A stretch of DNA of 6,763 nucleotides from Candidatus Saccharimonadota bacterium (GTDB lineage Bacteria; Patescibacteriota; Saccharimonadia; Saccharimonadales; SLHW01). This document shows positions 1-5,251 of this stretch, piece after piece. The translations under genes were made by a program, and so were the position numbers. A model generated the notes under the pieces. The model worked only from the letters and a program-made list of their open reading frames with translations. It was not told where the DNA came from and did no database searches. Each line of letters begins with the position of its first letter. Position 1 is the first letter of the stretch. Location: the NCBI GenBank assembly GCA_007135955.1, contig SLHW01000036.1:1-6763 (forward strand), given 5' to 3'.

Positions 1-527
1 CACTCGTACAAGATGCTTTTCGCGGATTGTTTATAATTTTTGAAAATCAATACCGGGTTGATGATGTTGTACAGATCAACAGTGACTTATCTGGTGTCGT
101 AGAAAAAATTACACTACGTGCGACGGTGCTGCGCGATCTTGACGGTAATGTCCACCATATATCAAACGGCAATATCAACACCGCTACCAACATGACTATG
201 GATTTTGCCAAGGTCAACATTGACATCGGCGTCAGCTACAACAGCGATCTCACGAAAGTTGAGAAAGTAATCAATGAAACTGGCGAAGCAATGGCGAAAG
301 ATGCTAATTGGAGAGAGGCTATTATCGAACCACCGACTTTTCTACGATTAGATTCATTTGATGATTCAGCTATCACCATCAAAATACTAGGTAAAACTAC
401 GGCTGATATGCGCTGGGGTGTTGCTGGAGAGTACCGCCGCAGACTCAAAGAAGCCTTCGACAAGCACGACATTGAAATACCTTTCCCACAAGTAGTTGTG
501 CACGATAAGCGTCAACCAAAAAAATAA
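1..527 (+). CDS. MscS-family mechanosensitive ion channel, C-terminal part (5' partial)
   Basis: This is the C-terminal 174 residues of a small-conductance mechanosensitive channel, a homoheptameric inner-membrane protein that opens under membrane tension to release solutes. The reading frame is open from base 3 to the TAA at 525-527. The TTG at 27 is an internal Leu codon, not a start: the eight codons before it (LVQDAFRG) are the typical end of the pore-lining TM3 helix. Visible landmarks are the TM3b to beta-domain junction (residues 1-23, ending YRVDDVV), the family signature ITLRATVLRDLDGNVHHI with SNGNI (36-58) in the beta domain, and the alpha/beta domain ending in FPQVVVH (161-167), which forms the cytoplasmic cage. 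TM1 and TM2 lie outside the window. The protein ends soon after the FPQ motif, as many family members do, so the C-terminus is complete. It is the only plus-strand gene here. The exact subfamily cannot be told from this part. Confidence 0.93.
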   Translation, partial: LVQDAFRGLFIIFENQYRVDDVVQINSDLSGVVEKITLRATVLRDLDGNVHHISNGNINTATNMTMDFAKVNIDIGVSYNSDLTKVEKVINETGEAMAKDANWREAIIEPPTFLRLDSFDDSAITIKILGKTTADMRWGVAGEYRRRLKEAFDKHDIEIPFPQVVVHDKRQPKK

Positions 528-546
528 ATCGGCTATTGAGTTGCCG
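517..546 (-). terminator. Possible weak intrinsic terminator after the 208-residue membrane protein
   Basis: On the minus strand a four-pair stem (CGGC, nine-base loop, GCCG; 546-530) is followed directly by a T-rich run ATTTATTTTTTT (529-518). The stem overlaps the TAG stop at 533-535 and the T-run lies in the last codons of the converging mscS gene. The stem is short, so this is only a candidate. It is the only terminator-like signal seen between the two converging genes. Confidence 0.28.
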
Positions 547-1159
547 GCTGCTCTGGTTCAGCACCTTCATCAGTTGACTCTGGCTCTGATCCAACTTCGC
601 TATCGTCAGCTACATCGTTATTAGGCGCATCTGTTTCATCATTCAGCAATCCATCTACTACTGGCTCAGGATCAGCCATCTCCTCTTCGATAGGTGCCGT
701 CACCTCAGGTAGCGTAGCCGGACTATCAACTGGTTCTTGCTCTTGGTTGATGTACATCATTACGACAAGCGCCATTAAAGACACTGCTACGATAACTACT
801 CCTGCGATAAAGCCGAGTGGCTTAGTGGATGCTGACTTCGGTTGCTTGGGCTGCTTTGGCTCCTTAGGTTTTTTTGATTCTTCGTCGGATTGGCTGGTCG
901 TAACTGACTGACTTTGAGTCATTGTCTCGTCAGCGAATGATTCATTTACGTCATTCTCTGATGATTCTACTGGTGGCGTCTTTGGTTCACCCAATGAACT
1001 AGGCTCAGGGGCTGACTGTTGGACAGCTGGCTCTGTTGGAACAACAACATCCTGCATTACTGCTGGTGTGCCACTTTCAGACTGCTGCTGAGGTGTTTTT
1101 TCTGGCACCATTTTAGGACTTTGGTCTTCTGGGTTTTGGTCTGATTCTTTTGGTTGCAT
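533..1159 (-). CDS. Single-pass membrane protein with disordered arms and an acidic outer tail (208 aa, unknown function)
   Basis: I do not recognise a family. Residues 1-95 are low-complexity and rich in P, E, S, Q and T. A Lys/Pro patch (96-113, with KPKEPKQPKQPK and seven Lys) precedes one hydrophobic segment at about 115-137. Residues 138-208 hold about 23 Asp/Glu and no Lys, Arg or His. By the positive-inside rule the N-terminal arm and Lys patch are cytoplasmic and the acidic tail is outside. No cysteine and no folded domain is apparent. The ATG at 1159 is well supported: AAGGAG lies seven bases upstream. The gene follows the MutY-like gene after a 37-base gap and converges with mscS, with five bases between stop codons. 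Such proteins are often anchors, spacers or secretion-linked factors, but a role cannot be assigned. The gene call is fairly sure because of the ribosome site, length and clean membrane segment. Confidence 0.82.
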   Translation of the reverse strand: MQPKESDQNPEDQSPKMVPEKTPQQQSESGTPAVMQDVVVPTEPAVQQSAPEPSSLGEPKTPPVESSENDVNESFADETMTQSQSVTTSQSDEESKKPKEPKQPKQPKSASTKPLGFIAGVVIVAVSLMALVVMMYINQEQEPVDSPATLPEVTAPIEEEMADPEPVVDGLLNDETDAPNNDVADDSEVGSEPESTDEGAEPEQPATQ

Positions 1160-1166
1160 TGATGTA

Positions 1167-1188
1167 CTCCTTATTACTTATCATATCA
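1167..1188 (-). promoter_or_regulatory. Extended -10 promoter candidate and Shine-Dalgarno site of the 208-residue gene
   Basis: Minus strand: TGATATGAT (1188-1180) matches an extended -10 (TG-N-TATAAT with one change). A start near 1173 would give a leader of about 14 bases carrying AAGGAG (1172-1167), seven bases from the ATG. No convincing -35 was found, which is compatible with an extended -10. The ribosome site is strong; the promoter is a guess in AT-rich sequence. Confidence 0.4.
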
Positions 1189-1193
1189 TAAGC
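1178..1193. repeat. 16-base near-palindrome in the gap between two genes
   Basis: CTTATCATATCATAAG is an inverted repeat over its full 16 bases apart from one mismatched pair. It lies between the stop of the MutY-like gene and the start of the 208-residue gene, and it overlaps the candidate -10. It could be a small operator. It lacks a G/C-rich stem and a T-tract, so it does not look like a terminator. AT-rich spacers can produce such symmetry by chance. Confidence 0.4.
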
Positions 1194-1196
1194 AAT

Positions 1197-2003
1197 TTAA
1201 GCTATTCGAATGATGCCGCCCGTAGCCTTAATAAGCTTTTCTTTCTCTAGTTCGCTCAAAATCTTATCAATCCGACTATCATTAATTTGTTTTTTTAGTA
1301 CATCTGGTCGCAATGAGCCCTGTTTCGTTAGCAAGCGCAAGACTGCACCCCTAATTTGCCGAGGAGAGCCTTCAAAGCGTGATTGCTTTTTATAATGCTT
1401 GCTTCGAGAGGTATTACGAATACCTTGGCTTTTCAGATTGCTACCGTAATCCATAAGTGCCCAATAGAACTCTCGCGGGTTCTGTTCGTCGATTGTTTGC
1501 TGTAGCATGTCCACAATTTGTTTGTCTTCAACGTTGCTTTGACCGTGAAAAAAATGATGCAGGTAGACTGTCCTGATATTTGTCTCGATAAAAACTTCGG
1601 GTGAATTATAGCTGTACACACAAATTGCTGCTGCAGTATTTGTGCCAATGCCCTTAACGGCAGTGAGCTGTTCGATTGACCAAGGTTGCTTCAGGCTAAC
1701 CAATACCTTAGCAGCTTCATGTAAATACTTGGCTCGACGGTTGTAGCCTAAGCCACTCCAAAGCAACAAGACTTCTGATAGGTCGCCCTCTGCAAGGCTT
1801 TCCAGACTTGGGAAGCGCTTAATAAACTCTTGGTACTTTGGGATGACGCGCTTTACTTGGGTTTGCTGGAGCATCATTTCTGAAACCAAAATCTTATACT
1901 CGTCATAATTACCATTTAGCTCAGGTTCACGCCATGGTAGCAACCGCGCATGCTGATTATAGAAATCCCATACAACGACAATAAAGCTATTCTTTTGATC
2001 CAT
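1197..2003 (-). CDS. MutY-like HhH-GPD DNA glycosylase lacking the iron-sulfur cluster
   Basis: Base-excision repair glycosylase of the endonuclease III/MutY superfamily, 268 residues from the ATG at 2003. Visible features: LPWR near 22-25; VSEMMLQQTQV (40-50) with the MutY catalytic Glu as E42 and the QQTQ wedge; LWSGLGY ending at Y87, 45 residues after E42, the same distance as E37 to Y82 in E. coli MutY; and the helix-hairpin-helix loop KGIGTNTAAAI (117-127). In the next motif, FIETNIRTV, Glu140 replaces the catalytic Asp of MutY (LDGNV), while Asn142 is kept. The four cluster cysteines are absent; the only cysteine is C128. A basic loop (RSKHYKKQSRFEGS) replaces them. The last 54 residues look like a winged helix, not the NUDIX-like 8-oxoguanine reader of MutY, so A:8-oxoG specificity is unproven. 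A GTG at 2024 would add seven residues. I prefer the ATG because 25 residues up to LPWR suits the family; neither start has a clear Shine-Dalgarno site. Confidence 0.88.
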   Translation of the reverse strand: MDQKNSFIVVVWDFYNQHARLLPWREPELNGNYDEYKILVSEMMLQQTQVKRVIPKYQEFIKRFPSLESLAEGDLSEVLLLWSGLGYNRRAKYLHEAAKVLVSLKQPWSIEQLTAVKGIGTNTAAAICVYSYNSPEVFIETNIRTVYLHHFFHGQSNVEDKQIVDMLQQTIDEQNPREFYWALMDYGSNLKSQGIRNTSRSKHYKKQSRFEGSPRQIRGAVLRLLTKQGSLRPDVLKKQINDSRIDKILSELEKEKLIKATGGIIRIA

Positions 2004-2036
2004 TACTTTAGTATATATTGGCACTGATCAATCTGC

Positions 2037-4070
2037 TTAGTAAGAAAACCAACGCTCAATACTTGATGACTTAGAGACACTCTTAATTTTTATTGGCTGT
2101 CCACCCCTTGTGCTCACTGCATAGTCAGCAGTCTCGGATTCGGTTGTCAGTCGGTAAGCTAAGGTAGTTTCATTGAGCCACCTGAGCGGATAGCCTAATC
2201 CGGCTTCTTTCCATGTTTTCTCATACGCTTGATTATCAGAATTATAGACCATTAACTGGCTTTCCATCTCGCCAATAAAAATTACTGCCTGTTCGCTGTC
2301 ACGCCACGGGTTAGCAATGAATAATTTACTTGAAAAATCTTCTGGTCCATCATCAAGCTCACTTCGTTCGCCGCTAAATATGTCGTACTCAAACCATTTA
2401 TCGCTCGTTGCTACGGTTAGTGTTTCAAACGATTTACGATAGATACTCCACGATTCTCTTTCCATAACTACCTCTTCGCTGGTGCCATCCGCTCGAATCC
2501 TTTTTAGGCTCGTCGACTCCATGCGAAAGATGCTCGATGGAGCAAAATATATAAAGTCATTCACTCGAGCAATAGCATTAAAATAATTCCCTGACGCTAA
2601 CTGCAGCTCATTGCCAAGCAGGTAATTATAGCTCATCAGTCGGTGTCGGCTAGGATCCATGCCACTGGCTCCTGCGGCAATCCTAATAAATACCAGCCGA
2701 TCATCAAACCAGCCAACCAGCTGCAATCTTTCTGATTGCGCAACATCAATACGTTCATTGTCGTCTAGGTCAATAATGGTAAGCGTGCTAAGCAGGAAAC
2801 CGTCATCGTTTCTCTGTCCATCACGGGTAGATACTACTGCTATCCGGTCTTTTGTCGGATGTGGCAAGAGCACCATGTCTTCTCGTTCATTGCCAGTTGC
2901 TGGAAGTACAATTGTCTGATTTTGCCCATCTATATGACTCGCGACAACTTGATACCCTTCCTCTGTCTCATCAACAAAAAAATGCCTTAGCTCAGGCACT
3001 AAACGTACCCCTTGTTGACCTGACTCGCCTACATCAATAGTGACTGTCTCGTCACGATAGCCACTCACTTGGATCACTACGTCTAGCTCAGTTGTGTCAG
3101 CATCAACATCAGTGGTTAGCAAAGCAATTCCATCTTCATTAGAAAAGGCGCTGGCCTCACTGCTAATTACTTCGGCCTTTTCGATCGGTTCACCAGAAAC
3201 ATAATCATCAACAACAAACGCATACTGTGCGCCAGTCGGATACAGCCACTGCTGACCAAGCGGATTGCTGCCCCAGCCGAGTGTCACTCCAAGATTACGC
3301 GGTGCAAAAGCACTGCGCTGAATAATGAGTTCATGCCGCCCGAGCCTTACGCCATCTAGTTGAGCAAAACCTTCCTCGTTAGTTCGAGTGGTGATATCGT
3401 CAATACTTACTTCAACGTTACGTAAAGGCTGCGTAGTGCTATTGTCAATTACAACCAGTGATGTGCTTACTCGAACACCCAAGCTGTTCAGTAGCCAATA
3501 TCTTGTCGCTGGTATGATTGCTACAGTTAGTAAAAAAGCTGCAATAACTATCAAGGTGCCATTGCGCTTCTTTTTGTCTTGCCACCATGCTTTGCATGTC
3601 TTAAGTGTTCCTTGAAACAGCTGTTGTAATCGCGAGGGTGCATTTCGCTCGGTTGGCTCATCAAGTGCTTTGCTGGTTTCGCTTAGGGTAAGGTCATCAA
3701 CCGCTTCGTCAGTTTCACTCGAAAGAATAGCTTCAGCTTCTTTTTCAGGATCTTTTTCTGAACTAGTATTGGCTGGGTAGCTCTTATCGTTTACACTCTG
3801 CTGATCTGTTGATGCTTCTTGTGACGGCCTTGATTCAGATAAAAAAACGTCTGTATCGTCTTCGCCGCCCCCCTCTCGAATAATTTTTACATCAAATTCA
3901 CCGTCCTTCATTGGCAAATTTGGTTTTTTGACTAGCACATCATCGAATGATTTTCCTCTATTCGACGGGTGACGATCGTCTCGCTCGACTGCCATCATTT
4001 CATCAACTCGGTACTCTAAGTCAGCATCGGGGGAATTAATATCATCGTTTTTCGTATTTTTTAGGCTCAT
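2037..4070 (-). CDS. Large single-pass surface protein with two Ig-like repeats and a probable beta-propeller (677 aa)
   Basis: Not a named family that I recognise. Order of parts: a charged, probably disordered cytoplasmic arm (1-165) ending in a basic patch QDKKKRN; one membrane helix (about 171-195); an Ig-like domain of carboxypeptidase-regulatory/PEGA type (about 201-262: QPLRNVEVSI, then TNEEGFAQLDGVRLGRHEL, the usual 'gain-of-detail, NxxG, G-x-h' pattern); a second copy (about 283-358: GEPIEKAEVI, SNEDGIALL, VSGYRDETVTI); and then about 310 residues of alternating short beta strands with turns (DLDDN, YDIFSGE, YNSDNQAYEK) that resemble a TolB/WD40-like beta-propeller. Basic residues before the helix place the C-terminal 480 residues outside. 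The only cysteine (C159) is cytoplasmic. No enzyme motif is visible, so a binding or structural role is more likely. The ATG at 4070 has no strong ribosome site. It sits 42 bases after the 150-residue gene and 33 bases before the glycosylase ATG, suggesting co-transcription. Confidence 0.88.
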   Translation of the reverse strand: MSLKNTKNDDINSPDADLEYRVDEMMAVERDDRHPSNRGKSFDDVLVKKPNLPMKDGEFDVKIIREGGGEDDTDVFLSESRPSQEASTDQQSVNDKSYPANTSSEKDPEKEAEAILSSETDEAVDDLTLSETSKALDEPTERNAPSRLQQLFQGTLKTCKAWWQDKKKRNGTLIVIAAFLLTVAIIPATRYWLLNSLGVRVSTSLVVIDNSTTQPLRNVEVSIDDITTRTNEEGFAQLDGVRLGRHELIIQRSAFAPRNLGVTLGWGSNPLGQQWLYPTGAQYAFVVDDYVSGEPIEKAEVISSEASAFSNEDGIALLTTDVDADTTELDVVIQVSGYRDETVTIDVGESGQQGVRLVPELRHFFVDETEEGYQVVASHIDGQNQTIVLPATGNEREDMVLLPHPTKDRIAVVSTRDGQRNDDGFLLSTLTIIDLDDNERIDVAQSERLQLVGWFDDRLVFIRIAAGASGMDPSRHRLMSYNYLLGNELQLASGNYFNAIARVNDFIYFAPSSIFRMESTSLKRIRADGTSEEVVMERESWSIYRKSFETLTVATSDKWFEYDIFSGERSELDDGPEDFSSKLFIANPWRDSEQAVIFIGEMESQLMVYNSDNQAYEKTWKEAGLGYPLRWLNETTLAYRLTTESETADYAVSTRGGQPIKIKSVSKSSSIERWFSY

Positions 4071-4080
4071 TTACTTAGCT

Positions 4081-4086
4081 ATTGTA
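4081..4086 (-). promoter_or_regulatory. Candidate -10 hexamer of the 677-residue gene
   Basis: TACAAT (minus strand, 4086-4081) lies ten bases before the ATG at 4070, in a gap with no strong Shine-Dalgarno site. No -35 with good spacing was found. If used, transcription would start only about four bases before the start codon. One hexamer in an AT-rich gap is weak evidence. Confidence 0.22.
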
Positions 4087-4112
4087 GCAAACCGTAAGAG
4101 GTATTTTGTATG

Positions 4113-4565
4113 TTATTTTTGTCTGCGGCGTTGACGACGGGTTTGTTTTCTTTCTGATTTATTTTTTTTCGGAACTTTGGGAGTCAAACCTGCTTCAGGC
4201 GATGGAGGTGAGTCAACTTCCTCAACCGCTGCAGTAGTAGTTTTTTGGTGACGATATGCCAGACGAGCCAACAACAACACTAGAGTTATTGCTAATAAAA
4301 AACTCCCGATTAGTAGGCTCGTTCCAACATGTAGATCTGGCAAAAAACTACTACCTTCAACGGTCGGCTGAGTAGTAGTTGCTGTCTGCTCAGGCCGTGA
4401 TACTCCAGTGCCTCGTGGCACTTGAATGACACTGTTGGTGGCTTCAAGAGCTTGCTGATCAATACTATTTTGTAAATCTGTTTCTTGTGGGTTTTGTGGT
4501 ACTTGAGTTTGTGGGTTGGGTTGAGAAGTTTGACCTTGTACTGACTGCTGAGGCTGTTCTAACAT
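4113..4565 (-). CDS. Single-pass membrane protein with Gln-rich N-arm and strongly basic C-tail (150 aa, unknown function)
   Basis: No family recognised. Residues 1-60 are rich in Gln, Pro and Thr (for example NPQTQVPQNPQETD) and net acidic. One hydrophobic segment covers about 80-100 (SLLIGSFLLAITLVLLLA). After it come R101 and R105 and a tail ending in KKNKSERKQTRRQRRRQK. The positive-inside rule predicts N-out/C-in, the reverse of the three neighbouring anchored proteins, although no cleavable signal peptide is seen to export the 79-residue arm. The basic tail could touch membrane phospholipid, nucleic acid or the acidic cytoplasmic arm of the next gene's product; this is speculation. The ATG at 4565 has only a weak AGGG five bases upstream. 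The gene sits between two other membrane-protein genes (51-base gap before, 42 after), which suggests a shared transcript. The gene call rests on the clean membrane segment and its fit in the cluster. Confidence 0.75.
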   Translation of the reverse strand: MLEQPQQSVQGQTSQPNPQTQVPQNPQETDLQNSIDQQALEATNSVIQVPRGTGVSRPEQTATTTQPTVEGSSFLPDLHVGTSLLIGSFLLAITLVLLLARLAYRHQKTTTAAVEEVDSPPSPEAGLTPKVPKKNKSERKQTRRQRRRQK

Positions 4566-4616
4566 ATTGCCCTAAAGTATGCAGCAAAGTTAGTAAAAAA
4601 CGCAAATATCCTGTAG

Positions 4617-5210
4617 TTATTCATCGCTATCAAGAGTAAACGCTAATCCTCCACTCAAAAGAGCTGATAAGCTATACGATACACACGCTCTCCGACTCGG
4701 CTCACAGGTGAAGCCATCTTCGCCGACGACATCGTAGGCATAGGTTGCCGGTTGTGCAGTTCGTGTAATGACAATTCGAGAACCTTCATCAGCAGGATCT
4801 TGAAATATTTCTTCTGGTACATCTGGGAAATTAGCCTCTCGAAATTGGTCGCTGTTTAATTGTGTTAGTTTTGGGTAGTCGCCGTGCTGCTGATAATACG
4901 CTTGAAGTGCGCTGTGTATTGCTGCTATATCGCTACGGCGCTGCTGGTCATTACGCTCTTTTTCGTCTATCGATAATTCGCGTGCAGGCTCAAATATATC
5001 GGTTGTATCCTGAAGCTCCACCATGCTGTCATCTTCAGTATCCACAGTAGTATCGTCCGCTGGATCCAAGACCGTTAAACTTCGCTCTTGTCTCAGGGTG
5101 AAATAAAAACTACTCACCACTAGGCCAACGATAATTAGGCCACCAAATAATAGGCTGGCGATAGTTCTTTTTCGTCTTGCGTGACGTAGCCGAATGATTT
5201 TATTTGGCAT
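4617..5210 (-). CDS. Membrane-anchored protein with a type II/IV pilin-like outer domain (197 aa)
   Basis: A basic N-terminus (1-16, with RHARRKR) and one hydrophobic helix (about 18-38) place the rest outside the membrane. Residues 40-80 form an acidic linker. From 86 to 197 the sequence resembles the globular half of a pseudopilin or major pilin: RRSDIAAIHSALQAYYQQHG, DYPK, a DPADEG loop (138-143), ATYAYDVV (155-162), two cysteines (C169, C176) likely joined by a disulfide, and VSYSLSALLSGG (177-188). Pilins of this kind pair an R-x-DI-x-x-I-x-x-AL-x-x-YY helix with a late Y-x-L strand. What is missing is the pilin leader: there is no Gly followed by FTLIE, so prepilin peptidase processing and pilus assembly through the usual N-helix are not expected. 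It may be a pilus-interacting or pilin-derived surface protein. The ATG at 5210 follows a good -10 hexamer; aspS ends 41 bases upstream. The fold assignment is by pattern only. Confidence 0.82.
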   Translation of the reverse strand: MPNKIIRLRHARRKRTIASLLFGGLIIVGLVVSSFYFTLRQERSLTVLDPADDTTVDTEDDSMVELQDTTDIFEPARELSIDEKERNDQQRRSDIAAIHSALQAYYQQHGDYPKLTQLNSDQFREANFPDVPEEIFQDPADEGSRIVITRTAQPATYAYDVVGEDGFTCEPSRRACVSYSLSALLSGGLAFTLDSDE

Positions 5211-5221
5211 AGCTACCCATA

Positions 5222-5251
5222 ATTATACCGTAAGCAGTTCGCTCATGTAAC
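5222..5251 (-). promoter_or_regulatory. Candidate sigma-70-type promoter for the pilin-like membrane protein gene
   Basis: Minus strand: GTTACA (5251-5246, four of six matches to TTGACA), an 18-base spacer, then a perfect TATAAT (5227-5222). The -35 starts immediately after the aspS stop codon. The predicted start near 5215 would leave a leader of only about five bases before the ATG at 5210, and no Shine-Dalgarno site is present. This could start a transcript for the downstream membrane-protein cluster. Confidence 0.45.

Noticed and set aside
27..29. TTG as the start codon of the left-edge plus-strand gene
   Set aside because: The frame stays open to the window edge and the codons before it encode LVQDAFRG, a conserved part of the MscS pore helix, so the TTG is internal.
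1433..1648. Alternative minus-strand frame inside the glycosylase gene
   Set aside because: It overlaps the region encoding the conserved helix-hairpin-helix and active-site motifs in another frame and has no homology pattern of its own.
2004..2024. GTG at 2024 as the glycosylase start
   Set aside because: It adds seven residues with no family counterpart and lacks a ribosome site. The ATG at 2003 gives the usual distance to LPWR, though the GTG cannot be fully excluded.
2659..3615. Plus-strand open frames within the 677-residue gene (2659-2919, 2852-3040, 3388-3615)
   Set aside because: They are antisense shadows of a long continuous gene, with unstructured translations and no initiation signals.
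4617..5210. Ordinary type IV pilin or type II secretion pseudopilin
   Set aside because: The N-terminus lacks the prepilin peptidase cleavage motif and the conserved Phe/Glu of the pilin helix; only the outer domain looks pilin-like.
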